64,000 bases of DNA from Phialophora verrucosa (taxonomy: Eukaryota > Ascomycota > Eurotiomycetes > Chaetothyriales > Herpotrichiellaceae): contig MSED01000008.1 in assembly GCA_002099365.1 (NCBI GenBank), positions 1,054,001 through 1,118,000 on the forward strand. Reading direction: 5' to 3'. The position numbers were made by a program, and so were the translations under genes. Of this stretch, positions 9,412-20,507 are shown piece after piece (position 1 is the stretch's first letter; each line of letters opens with the position of its first letter). Below the pieces are notes generated by a model. It was not told where the DNA came from and did no database searches. It worked only from the letters and a program-made list of their open reading frames with translations.

Positions 9412-12400
9412 ACAAGAGCCTGGGCAGACGACAGATCTTCCCTCCGAGTCTCACCCAATACATGTTTCGAAAGCCGGCCTACCAGCCCTCGGCGCCGACG
9501 TCGAACTGTGGTCTTTTCCTCGTACACGGATCCCGAGTCGGAGTCGAAGTCGTCGTCGTTGTTCTGCCTCCCTCCGGATCTGTGCTCGGATGAGGAGCGG
9601 GTGTGGTGCAACGCCCGCCCCTGATCTGGAGCAGCCCGAGCGGGGGGCAAGACTCGGGCCAGGGCCTCCCGAATGGGCTCGCCGTAATAGCCGATGGACA
9701 CGGCGGTGGCCATGGTCAAGACTGTCAGCGGCAGGGCGATGGACCAGAACAGCCACTGGGTAGAGTCCGTCGAACGGATGTCACTCGTGTTCATCCCGAG
9801 AAAACCCGTAGCGAATGAGAGAGGGAGAAAGACGACCATCACAATGGTGAAATACCAAGATCGCTTTGCCGTGGTCGTCTTGTTCAATCTCCACCCCCTG
9901 GAGGGCCTCCTGCTCCAGTCTCTCGAGTTTGCGTATGTGCCGGCCGTAGACTCGCAGGCTGCTCCTCCCAAGCGATTGGACGTGCTCCATCGCCTGCTCT
10001 TCGAGCTTGTTCTGTTCGACCCCTTGGGGCAATGTCACCTTGAAGCTGCCCGGGCGCAGTGTCCGGCAGAGCTGCGTAATGATGTCGGATTGCTCGTGCA
10101 TGATTTGTTGGACGGTTCGGATCTCTTCTCGAAAGTGGGCAATGTCGTTCCGCAACCGTCGACGAGGATGATGCTTGACCTGGAAGTCCTAGACGAGATG
10201 AGTGTCAGTTCTGAATAGAAATAGTCACCCAAGGAGAATGAACGACATACTAGTCGGCCGATATAGTCATTGTACATCCCCGACAAATTGAGGCCGTCCT
10301 TTTCGTTTGGTCTCTCAAAGAGGTCGCGAAGCAGCGTGAGTAAAACATATGCCGGTCCCATGCCTCATAGGAAGCGCTCGAAGAGTAATCGCCCGCATGG
10401 CTCATGAGCATGAGATCATTCTTTGCCTTGCTCAAGGATGTCTCCACGTCGGCGCCGTAGAGGACGATGTTGTCCATCTGCTCCAATTCTATTAACCTCT
10501 TGACTTTTCTGCCATTCTTTGGCGCAGCCTGATAGTTGATTCTTGCGGTGGATGCGACATGAGCTGCATAGATCGCCCCTGCGAGGAATTGCTGAAACGC
10601 CTGCACCAACGACAAAGGGAGTCGGTAGGTAGAGCTGGCAAAAAGTCCCGTGGACGTGACTCCTTCGTGGATCTCGGCGATGAGTTGGGCCATGGCCCCC
10701 CAGGTGATCGAGCATTTTCAGCATCAACCGGTGACCATCGGCACAGGCCATGAAATCGATGACTCGATTCGCCGGTACAATGTATCGATCCAATTCGGCC
10801 TCAGGCGCTGTTCCGGACTCGAAATGCTGCTCACGCAAATGTGCACGAGCAGCATCGGCAGTCGCAGATTCTGCAAGATCGTCGCCGTCGCGCTTGCACT
10901 CGTAGCATTCTTTTTTCGACCGCAAGGTGGATTTTGGAACGCGAGCGTCAACGACCTGAGAGGAATCGTTGATGAACACGGGCGTCGGTCCTTCCTCGTT
11001 GTAATTCACGTGTCTGTCGACTGTTATCTTGCTCCAAGAAAACTGAGGTTCGCAGAGGGCACAAATATCCTAGGGCAAACAACGTCAGTCCGTAAAGCGT
11101 CCAGCGAGGTACATGCAGTGTTGAATACCACTCACCCTGAAGAAGCGGGCTCGGCTGTGCATGAACTTTCGATGGACTGTGTCATCCGTCGCTTCGGGGT
11201 AAAAGGATATTGCGATGTACTCCCGTCGGTTCATGATTTCCACCAGCCCTCTTTGCCACGAACAGCCTCTCGATGGGACCTCACTCAGGGGGATGGGCTC
11301 ATGTGACTCGCTCATCTTCGAGTATTCGTCTTCTACAGTCTCGAAGATCAACCGATTCGCCGGGCTCTTCTTTGTATAGCTTGGCCAGGAACTTTCGACT
11401 GCGAGAGTATTCGAGATCGTCAAACTTGGCTTTCTGGAAGGCAATGTCAATGTCCTTCAAGATGGTCTTGAGTCTTTCTCTTGCTGCTTGGTCAATGGCT
11501 CCGCCTCGGCTTCTTCGCTCCTATCTCTGACTTTAGAGCTGGCGCCATCTGCTGCATCGTCTGCAACATCAATGTGGTGGGTTGGCCTCTCCGGAGTGGC
11601 ACTTCGTCTCCCTGAGACAGTACCAATTGGCCACAGGAAGGACAAAGGCACTCTTGGAGCAGCAAAACCGTCTGAGCTCCCATCTGATGTCCCGTCTGAT
11701 CTCTCGTCTGATCTCCTGTCTGATACCCCGTCTGACCTCGCATTTGACCTCCTGTCTGAGCCCTCCTTTGAGGTATTCTGTACACTGCAGCTGTCCTTTG
11801 ACGGTTGGGAGTCGCTTCGGCCGTCTGATTCGACAATGGACGCCTCTCTTTCGGAGTGTTCAGACTGCCTCTCAACAACAGGCGGGCGGCGGGAGAAGAT
11901 GTCTTCGTACTTCAGGTCTGGAAAGGTGAAATTCATGATGACAGGGGCTTGAGGTTGGAGCAGGAATCGTGTCCCACGATTAGGAGGCAGTTTGACCTCT
12001 GCCTGGTGTTGAGGCTTGGCCTTGACATGACCACTGCAAGCGACTTGTTTCGAGGAAAGATCTTCACCTTCCGCCACTGGTCGCTTCTTGTCGTAGACTA
12101 TCAAGACATTGGAGGCTCCAGTGTTCAAGTAACGTCGATCCGTAGCGCTGGATGGCGTGGCGGGTGGTTGGTCTGTCTCCTCCTCCGTTGCCGACTCATG
12201 GGGCGATTCATCGCCACTCATCCACCGAGATTGTTTCCTCGACACAAGGGAAAGCCCAGACTCAAGATCAGACAATTGCGGCGCAGGCGACAAGACACGG
12301 ACCCATACATCAATGAATGTTTCACGCTGTCGAGAACAGTACGCCAACCAATCTTCGCCAGTGGTTTCGTCTCCTTCTTTATCCAATACCTTTCCATCAG

Positions 12401-13855
12401 CGTCGTTCTGGCACGCAGTCACCACGGCACGCATCAGAGCCCGGAGGGTCATTGTCAGAAAGGCAAATAACTCTGAGGTGAGACTTCTTTTGTCGAGAGT
12501 TCCACAATCGGATACTCTGGAGTATTCTGGGTCAGCTCACAAATACGAATCACACAGTTCCAACGGGAAGTGGAACGTTCTGCCATGAGGATCCTTGATC
12601 CGCACCAGTCGCTGCTGAATGCTGTTGCCGGATGTATTTAGTCTCGTTGGTCGCAACGACGGTTTACATATGTCGTTGAATTGCTCCAAACACACAGTGA
12701 TCAGGGTTCCTTAGCCGACCATGCATTTCGTGAGCAGGCGTCTGAGTTTGAGCGGGGACCAATTGATACGGGACATGTAAGACAGTGTGTTCAAGTAAAA
12801 TTTGCACTCACCCGAGCTCGTGAGAAGCGCCCAAAACATTGGTACATGCACCTGTCGAGCGGGATAAGCCCTGCGGATCGAATAGCTCAGCTGTCGGCGG
12901 TCTGGCTCGATGGCCGCCTCGAGAGGATACTGATATTGGAGCAGTGACTGCGTGAATGTTTACTGTTGATCCCGCCTTCTCCTGCTCTCGCTCCCCTGTG
13001 TCGACAAATATGGCATGTTCAGGAAAATTACCCACTTGGCCTCGTCTCTACCTTTCTGGCCATCCGCTCGTCGCACCACTGGGGCCAGCCGTCTGCTGGG
13101 AGTGTCGTTTGGCTCAAATGTCTTCTGAATCTGGCGAAGCAATTTCGTGGCCAAAGCAATTTCGTCTTCATCAGGTTCTGGTAGACGGGATAGAAATAGC
13201 TAGAGGTTGTAAGACAGCAATCCCAACGGCATCCATGTCCAAGGGATACGTACCTGGAACGAGTCCAAGCTCAGCACTCTGGTCTGTCCGTGTCTGCGAG
13301 GCAGTCAGTGTCCATGTCTGACAAGTACAACGAATGAAGGCATACATCCAACGGAACTGACTGTCTGGAGCATTGGAGACCGCATCAGAATAATCAAGCG
13401 CGACCCCAGGGCAGTCCTCTCGATCCCAGTGTTGTCGGACACTCACAACGCTCGCTCTCGTCAACGACCCAACCTTGTATCGTCGTCGAAGGTCATTGTC
13501 ATCCTCCAACAGCTCGCCGGTGTTTCGGAAAGTGACGGTCGGCATTCTAAAGATCTCTTCATCCTCCAAGTTGACTTCAAGCTTGAGGAGATTATTGTCG
13601 TCATCCCTGGGCCTCGACAAACCATCGCCGCGGGAAGCCTTGAGGGCCTGGGGGTTTCTCGGTAAATGAGAGGTTTCTGCGCCTTCAAGTCGCGTGTGTG
13701 TTGAAAGAGCTCTTCTTGAAGATCACGTTCGATATACTTTTTGATGATCAAATAATCACTGTCCCTGTAATCTCATTCCCAGGGCAAATTAAATGCATCA
13801 AGTGTCTCGGGCAGAAGTTATTTCCTATTGACTTTGATGTAGGTCGGCCTGCCAT
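9390..13855 (-). pseudogene. CorA-like Mg2+ transporter-domain protein, frameshifted relic
   Basis: Remains of a very large (over 1,000 aa) fungal protein ending in a CorA-type membrane domain. A plausible start is MAGRPTSK at 13855 spliced to DSDYLIIKKYIERDL. Middle blocks include AKWVIFLNMPYLS (about 13030) and VHVPMFWALL spliced to TLITVCLEQFNDI. A Ser/Asp-rich stretch follows (11.5-12.4 kb), then ECYECKRDGDD, and PLSLVQAFQQFLAGAIYAAH (about 10600). The C-terminus has VFLPLSFATGFLGMN, the CorA GMN region, and a second membrane helix. At least three breaks are not explicable by introns: a 1-nt shift at about 10690 in a run of six G, a shift at about 10370 inside SYEA/MGPAYV, and one near 9855 just before the first membrane helix. 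Further apparent shifts lie at about 13650 and 11330. Exon structure above 11 kb is tentative. Neighbouring genes are open, so decay rather than poor sequence quality is the likelier explanation. Confidence 0.75.
11669..11760. repeat. Degenerate 12-bp tandem repeat inside the CorA-like relic
   Basis: About 7.7 imperfect copies of a 12-bp unit (consensus cgtctgatctcc). On the minus strand they encode the Arg/Ser/Asp-rich run (RSDxxSD units) of the relic. Confidence 0.85.
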
Positions 13856-14577
13856 TTAGAGCCATCCGAACATGCAAAGCTTAGAAAGTTGTAATTCTAT
13901 TTGAGGTCAAATGAGTGGGCCCCGAAGGTTGAGAAGCTCCTCTAGAGGAGCGTGAGGCTGGCGATTGATTCGGAGCGTACGAATTCTGGCTTCAACCGCG
14001 AACTCCTGTCGAGCGCCGGTCAATGAGGCCATATGCAGCAACGCAGTTCATGGATGGCGAGACTGTTGACCAGGCGAGATCGGAAAGAGGCTGAACAGAT
14101 ACGCCACCGCTCAGCCTACCAAAGTCCTCAGCCCCCTAGCCACATTAGTCACCGGCTACCAGCCACACCAGTCAACAGCCACATGGATTATCAGCCACCG
14201 AACTCAGCCTCGTCTGCCTCGTCGGGCTCTTGGTGAGCCTTGCAAGAGATATTTAGTAGTGAAGCTTAACCGTGCAGCAGAAAAAGAATTCAGAATCAGA
14301 CTTCGGGTTCGAAAATCAAATACTGGTGGTTTGTCTTTCACATAGGAAGCCACACTCGTCCGGGCCTCTTCCAATCATGGGCGACGCCCACGAATGTGCA
14401 GTACAACCCCGGGATGGGATACTCTCCTTTTACTGGGTAGGGCCGAAGTCGATATAGACATTCCTGCAGAGCTTGGCAAGCAGCACCGTTCCCGGTACAG
14501 AGCAGGTGTTGACTGGATTCAGGCTCGTTACATAGACGGCCTCAAAGCAGCTGGTGGGAAAGGTCTCGTGTCTGGAT
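13856..14577. other. Intergenic, C/A-rich
   Basis: 722 bp between the CorA-like relic and THO3. A short stretch at 14110-14200 repeats cagccac-like words. No gene is supported. Confidence 0.5.
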
Positions 14578-15818
14578 TCATATCGACGGCCCTCCAGCTG
14601 CGCCCACAATCTTCAAGCTAGATTTACCTTGCCTGGTCTCCTCAATCTGTGTATAGGCCAACCAATAGCGATTTGGATGCCACTCGACAGCTGGAATCCC
14701 ACTTGTGCCTGTCGCGATCGTGTGGACCACGTCGCCAGTCTCGGCGTGGTATATCTCAAAGCCCGAACTGAGGCCCTCCCCGCCGCCAGTTCCCATCTCT
14801 TCACTTGCGCCTACCAGATATCGGCCATCCCACGACCAGCTGAGACCGCGGATCGCGCCGGAGCTTGCATTGGACACTGTGCGGCGACACACCCAGTCAG
14901 TGGTGTCCCATAGGGAGATCATAGCGTCCGAACCGCCGACAGCCATATATTTGCCGTTGGGGCAATAGGAGATGGCAGTGCAGGAGGAAGTGTGTGCAGA
15001 TATGGTATGCAGGAGCGCCATGGATGGGTAGTCGAGGATCTTGACGGAGCCGTCTCCTTGTGTTATGATGAGGTCTGAAGGAGGATATGCGTTAGAGAAG
15101 GTCGTCTGGTTAGTTTGCTGGTTCTGCTTGTGGCGCGACAGTATGTGCGGCGAGGAGGGTATCGCAGTTGATATGGGGATGAGGACGTCGCCCTGTGATG
15201 GGTCTAAGTTTCCGTTGTTGTTGTCGTTCGTTGTCGACCAAGATAGCTTGGGGGATCAAACGCACCTTAGTCCCCGCCAGCAGTACGCTTCCATCGACAC
15301 TCCAACTCAGCGTGAATGGTTCTCCGCCCACGTCCAGTTTGCTCACAGAGGCTTTTGTCCGTGTGTCCCAGAAGCGCACAGTCCCATCTGAGGCGCAGCT
15401 GGCCAACTCAAACTCCCGCACGGGGTTGAACAGAACTTTCTCCACAGCATGTCCATGGCCTCTGAGCTCGATCTGACTGCGTGGGCTCGTGCGTTCTACA
15501 TTCCACACTCGAATACTCTTGTCGTTGGCGCCGGTTGCAATCAACCCGCCTGATGCATTCCATGAGATTGTTCGGTGGCTGCGAGGCGTGATGGAAACGA
15601 ATCAGCCGTCAAGTGTCATGCGTTATCTCGTCTGGGGGTTCCTCCGTTTCGTGAAAATAGGACAGGTTCGCATGCATTTACTTGCAGATGACGGGTACGT
15701 ACATGGTCGGCACTGCTGTACGGGTGGCAGGATCGGTGTACTGCTGTGTCTTTAGCAGACTGAACTGTGTGCCGAACTTGTCACGGCCAAGGTGCTTGCG
15801 CTGGCTAACAGGTGCCAT
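14578..15818 (-). CDS. tho3: THO complex subunit 3 (TEX1-like WD40 protein)
   Basis: WD40 beta-propeller of the THO/TREX complex, which couples transcription to mRNP assembly and nuclear export. Three exons (15703-15818, 15266-15578 and 14578-15192) give 347 aa. The N-terminus MAPVSQRKHLGRDKFGTQF is short and basic. It is followed by RTISWNASGGLIATGANDKS and IRVWNVERT (first WD repeat), ELASCASDGTVRFWDTRTK, the insertion DVLIPIST, YPPSDLIITQGDGSVKILDY, SCTAISYCPNGKYMAVGGSD and AMISLWDTTDW, a long repeat with AIRGLSWSWDGRYLVGASEE, and a final SSLKIVGA strand. Order and spacing match eukaryotic THOC3. Introns are 124 and 73 nt with clean GT/AG ends. It is a nuclear housekeeping protein. The start faces the divergent HET gene across about 970 bp. 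Confidence 0.88.
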
Positions 15819-16785
15819 GTCAGCGCAGTCAACAATTGTGGTCGGGGAACGACAAGCAAACGATACAGCGAGGATCGCAGACAGTTCCCAGCGGTTGACA
15901 CTCAGAGGGCGTGACCGCCAAGATCAAAGTCATGCCCCGATCCGGGCGAAGGTGATGCCGCTTTGTGCTGGCGTTGAGCTGCCCAGACCATTCGCGCCTG
16001 GGCTCGCGACGCGTCGCGGGGATCGCCTGCCGTCATAAGCCTCTCAGCCAATGAAAGGTGAGTCATAATTCAAAAGCGGCGCCGGTGACGATTCCGTCTT
16101 TGACCTTGTCAAACTAAACAAACATGTATCAATGAGAGAGAAACCTCTCGATACTGGCGACAGACGACCTCGAGTCAATGATTGTTTTCAGATCTCGACG
16201 CCGAATTCCTCTCTGCTGCAGCCTTGTTTGTCTCGACAGAGTACGTTCGGAAAGCCTGCCCGGCGCCGGCCGACACCCCTGCCCGCTGCATCATTAGCCT
16301 TGCTGGACTTCTGTGGTGGCAGTGTCTTTACCCGGGCGTGCGTAAACACAGCAATGGCGAAAGTTCCAATAGCTCCCTCTTTTTATCGGTCAAACCAGGA
16401 TATGTCCTCACAAGGAGCTAATCCGGAGCGTAGTCTTCGCACTGTGGTGGCAGTGCTCGTGCCTAACCATTGGCGTGGCCTGGGTGTGACCGCTGGAGTG
16501 CCGTAGGTGGCTTGCCAGAAAGTCCACCCTTTGGATACGGTGCCTCACAACATCGTGTCAGCCTTGCATCAACCTCACCCCCGCCTCGACTCGAGCCAGT
16601 CTACTCGAAATCCTTCGAAGCACCCCGTCATAAATGCAGGCTCATCTCTCTCAATTATCCTCCCAAGTCCCTCCCCTGGTCCTGACGGCCGAGCTACAAC
16701 AGAACTTGGGTAACCCTCTTCTTGAACCTACTAAAGTGATTTATTCCCCGTGCCACTTGGTGGTCGCGTTGCTGCACATAGCATT
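15819..16785. other. Divergent intergenic region, THO3 / HET gene
   Basis: 967 bp. Small frames here (for example 16132-16506) have no recognisable domains. It presumably contains both promoters. Confidence 0.5.
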
Positions 16786-18855
16786 ATGGATGAGATGGCG
16801 TCTACGGGCCAAGTCAGCATGGGAGGTGATCCAGCCTCGCAGAATAGGCTTCCGTGGCTCCAGACTCCATTGGATGCCGCTCAATCATGCATCAGGATTC
16901 TCATCTTGCACAAAGGATCCGGTGACATGCCAATCACTTGCAGCCTGAAGGTGGCCTCACTAGACGATGACCCGTACTACGAAACTCTATCCTACGTCTG
17001 GGGGAATCCTCGGAATACCAGACCAGTAACCGTCTGTTCAGTGACCTTCAATGCCACGATAAATCTGTTCGATTTCTTGGGCTGCTTGCGACTCCCAATG
17101 GTAGACCGATACCTTTGGGCCGATGCAATTAGCATTGATCAGCTGAACAGCAGGGAAAAGATGATTCAGATCAGTTTAATGTCGAAGATCTACAAACAAG
17201 CAAAAGAGTCGCACGTCTGGTTTGGCCATTTTCGGACCACCGGCCCTAACTCTTGGGAGTCGGAATTGATCCACGGCGGGTGCTACCAGCTAGCATCTCA
17301 GTTTTCTGTGGACATGTGGAACCGTATCGAACGGGACTGCCTGAAAGATCTCAAATATTTCCGAAACGGAGAAGGATTTCGCCCTCTGAGCCTCCAACAG
17401 GCCCAAGACTTTCAGCAACGATGCCGAGATGACATTTTTCTGGAAACACTCCGAATGCTAGACAGCATCGCAGCTCCCAAGGGTGGGCAGCATCTGTGTC
17501 AGTACCCCGTGTATTTCTTCGTCGACAGGGAGGATGGTGGCCGCCAATATGGAGCTACCAAGGGTTGGCCCATGGTATTCGACTGCATTCTATGGCTACT
17601 TACAGCTCCCTGGTGGACTCGAGTCTGGACCTTGCAAGAGGCTGTTCTGCCCCACGTCGATCCGATTGTACACTGCCCTCCGTACTCATTCAAGCTGTCG
17701 CGGCTAGTGAACGGAATCCATGCACTGAGGAGCCATGCTAAAGGCAGCTGCTGTAAATGGTTTGACCACGTGATTCTGACCTCATATCGGCTCTACCCCG
17801 GACGCGTCTTCGATCAAGCCTTCTCGGTTTGTTCGCAACGACAGAGGTTGATGTCTCGAGGTCGGCAGTCCGTCCCATTGCACGATGTCGTACACTCCAT
17901 CCGGAGGCGGAAAGCGACAGAAATCCGAGATTACTGGTACGGTATGGTCGGATTCTTACGTCCCGAGCAGCAAGAAGAAGAGAGGAACGGCCTTGAATGG
18001 ACGACCACTGAAACATTCACCAAATGCAGCAAGCTGATATTCAGCCAGAGCAAGGATCTGACAAGACTCAGCTACGCCAAACGCCTGCGACAGAGCCAAA
18101 TTGTCGGCCTTCCGTCATGGGCGCTGGATTTGTCCGCGCCAGCTCGCCGAGACGACGCCGAATTCGAAAACTGGGAGCTCTACAATGCGTCGGGAGGCCT
18201 GAAGTATGAACTCGTCACCGACTGGGCGGATTTGGGAACCCCGCTACTTACCGTCCAGGTAATACACGTCGGCACGGTATTCGCAAGGGGTGCGAGCATA
18301 CCTCCTGATGCTTTGGACGATTTAGATCTCCCCGTCAGGAAACTCACTCTGGTCCAAGACTGGCACGCGTTGTACCACAAATTGGCACCATCTCCGGATG
18401 AGAACGCTTTCTGGAGGACGACTTTTATGGACAGAGACCCCCAACGGCATTGGATGCACAAACGGGAACAGTCGCTCCCTGCAAGGTCCGTCGCAGAAAT
18501 CAGAAAATGGTGGAAACACTGGGAACAAACCGGGGATCGCCGGGACTTGGATGTAAACCGGAAGGCCGGCGACGGGAGCCGTGGAGCGTTTCAGTACAGG
18601 GCGCTATCCTTGGCCGTGGAAAAGACGGCCTTTTTCATCACGGTTGAAGGACTTCCCGGCATGGGGCCCCACGACCTGGAGCCCCTGGACGAGCTGTATG
18701 CTCTTCGAGGGTGCAAGTCGTTGGCAGTGCTACGGCGAGGATCCGCCGCCGAAGCGTATTCCCTGAAGTTCGTGGGACTCTGCTTTCTGGATACCTGGAT
18801 GTACGGCAGGGCGACACAGGGCAATCCTGTTTGGGAGACGCTTGAGTTGTGTTAA
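16786..18855 (+). CDS. HET-domain (heterokaryon incompatibility) protein
   Basis: Single-exon cytosolic protein of 689 aa from the ATG at 16786 (an in-frame GTG at 16750 is not used here). The HET domain starts near residue 48: IRILILHKGS, YYETLSYVWGNP (about 64-75), then RYLWADAISIDQLNSREKMI and YKQAKESHVWFG. These are the three conserved HET blocks, with the usual CINQ replaced by SIDQ. A second conserved region (TAPWWTRVWTLQEAVL) and a C-terminal segment rich in Trp and Arg follow. HET proteins trigger cell death on non-self recognition between hyphae; specificity here is unknown. Unlike the HET relic at 8.4-9.4 kb this gene is fully open, and the two are not close enough to suggest a recent tandem duplication. 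Confidence 0.9.
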   Translation: MDEMASTGQVSMGGDPASQNRLPWLQTPLDAAQSCIRILILHKGSGDMPITCSLKVASLDDDPYYETLSYVWGNPRNTRPVTVCSVTFNATINLFDFLGCLRLPMVDRYLWADAISIDQLNSREKMIQISLMSKIYKQAKESHVWFGHFRTTGPNSWESELIHGGCYQLASQFSVDMWNRIERDCLKDLKYFRNGEGFRPLSLQQAQDFQQRCRDDIFLETLRMLDSIAAPKGGQHLCQYPVYFFVDREDGGRQYGATKGWPMVFDCILWLLTAPWWTRVWTLQEAVLPHVDPIVHCPPYSFKLSRLVNGIHALRSHAKGSCCKWFDHVILTSYRLYPGRVFDQAFSVCSQRQRLMSRGRQSVPLHDVVHSIRRRKATEIRDYWYGMVGFLRPEQQEEERNGLEWTTTETFTKCSKLIFSQSKDLTRLSYAKRLRQSQIVGLPSWALDLSAPARRDDAEFENWELYNASGGLKYELVTDWADLGTPLLTVQVIHVGTVFARGASIPPDALDDLDLPVRKLTLVQDWHALYHKLAPSPDENAFWRTTFMDRDPQRHWMHKREQSLPARSVAEIRKWWKHWEQTGDRRDLDVNRKAGDGSRGAFQYRALSLAVEKTAFFITVEGLPGMGPHDLEPLDELYALRGCKSLAVLRRGSAAEAYSLKFVGLCFLDTWMYGRATQGNPVWETLELC

Positions 18856-19605
18856 AGTCTTTCTATCGGGATCTACGCATAAGTCGCTTGCGATGCCGGC
18901 TGAACGGACTGGCTCTCTTCTCACTCCGGATTGGAACGAAGGTGATACTGCATACAGGGCTTGCGGTGACGAGGTTGACGAGGTTAAGTCAGTAGTACGT
19001 ACCATGTTGGCACTTGAATACCCTGGACAGCACAACTATATATACTAGCTACGAGACAGTATGGTTGAAGTACACTCCTTCTTTGTCACTCGATTCCTTC
19101 CACACACCCCCACGTTTAAGTATTCTATTCAGCGTTACGCAGACTCCCATCTCAGATCTTCTTCGCTGACCACAGCAACTTATTAACCGAAATGCGGCCA
19201 GATATGAAAAACTGTAACTGGAACGGCTGTACTGAGGTCTATCTAATTCTGTCTGTTGTTGTCTCTTTTTTGTCTTCGTCTCTCTAGTCTAGGAGGGTTT
19301 GCTGACTACAGTACGGTAATGAACATGAGTGCCGGACCAATGCAACGGCTGGACCAATGCAACGACGACAAATACCGAGGCTTTTTGTCGATAGGCGTGT
19401 CAGGCATCCAACACAACTTGTTTGGAGTCCCCCTTTCCCCTTCTCCGGAAGCCGTGTAGCTGGAGAACTGTCCGCAGAGGGAGCAGTCCAAGCGAGCAGC
19501 TCTGATACTCTGTTTGGTCGAACGTCGCAGTCCGACCTCTGGGGTTCCCGTCTGCACGAGACCGCCCACGACGCACTCCGCTCCTTGGCATGGACCGGAC
19601 CTGTC
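18856..19605. other. Intergenic
   Basis: 750 bp between the HET stop and the cytochrome b561 stop (convergent). A CT-rich patch lies near 19250-19290. No gene is supported. Confidence 0.5.
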
Positions 19606-20507
19606 CTATACCTGGCCAACTGCCACAGCGGGACCGCTTTTATTTTCCGCACGGCGTTCCATCATGTCATGATGGGTCTCGTCGACGAGGTGCTTGCCTC
19701 TGTTCCTGTTCCAGTACCAGAGCACGACGATGACGATATAGATCAAGCCGACGATCCCAGCCGCGGCGCTGTAGCCTTTCTCACCGCCGGGGGTGTTGTT
19801 GCCCAATACGATGCCCGTGGCGCCGTTCACAATGGAGGCAACCATCAACAAGCGTCCCAGCCAGACATGGGAGCGCCGCAGCCAAGGGTTGAACTTTTGA
19901 CCGGGCGAGCTCCGTTTGTACAGGGAGTGATGCCACTGCCCTATGAGAGGTTGGAGCAGAAATAGAGCCGTGACGATGGTGCCGAGGACCCCATGCACGT
20001 ATGCATCGTTGTACACCTAGAGCAGTCGTGCGTCAGTCTCTCTATCTATCAATCAATCAATCAATCACTTCAGGTGGGGATTTGTTGGAACATGCTGAGG
20101 ATGCCCTCCCGTCTGATAGGATACGGATCTATTGACGTAGATTTCCGCGTACACACCTCGTTGTGAATGATGCAGACCCAGACCCCGACTCCAAACCCGG
20201 CTACAAGCATTCCCAGGCCCAAGAGCTGGCAGCATATATGGATTTTGAAAAGCGTTCTTCCGCTGACCACGCGGTCCAGCAGTCTCCAGCAGATCGAGCC
20301 GAAGGGGAGAATAATGATGACCGTGACTCCCATCAGGATTCCGTGGACTTTGTCCGAGAGATGTTTTGTCGCCGGTGCTGCAGCGCGTGACAAAAGGTGA
20401 ATTTCCTGACTGGAAGCCATCTCCAAAGCAGACGTTGCCAATACCTGAGTGATCTCGGCGACCAGGAGAAGGAGAAGGAAATGGAACGAGCTTGGGTTGC
20501 ACTTCAT
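19606..20507 (-). CDS. Secreted-pathway cytochrome b561 domain membrane protein
   Basis: Two exons (20157-20507 and 19606-20016) give 253 aa. The N-terminus is a signal peptide or first helix (MKCNPSSFHFLLLLLVAEIT). It is followed by the cytochrome b561/ferric reductase transmembrane core: DKVHGILMGVTVIIILPFG, RTLFKIHICCQLLGLGMLVA, VYNDAYVHGVLGTIVTALFL, RRSHVWLGRLLMVASIVNGA and a last helix GLIYIVIVVLWYW. The four candidate haem-ligand histidines (VHG, KIH, VHG and SHV) are all present. Such proteins move electrons across membranes, often with ascorbate or a DOMON domain as donor. No DOMON domain is seen, so this is the stand-alone b561 type. The intron holds a (TCAA)n microsatellite. It may act in ferric or ascorbate redox cycling; this is an inference. 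Confidence 0.85.
20048..20068. repeat. (ATCA)n microsatellite in the b561 intron
   Basis: About five tandem copies of a 4-bp unit within the 140-nt intron of the cytochrome b561 gene. Confidence 0.9.

Noticed and set aside
16132..16506. 124-codon frame upstream of the HET gene
   Set aside because: No family similarity; lies in a probable promoter.
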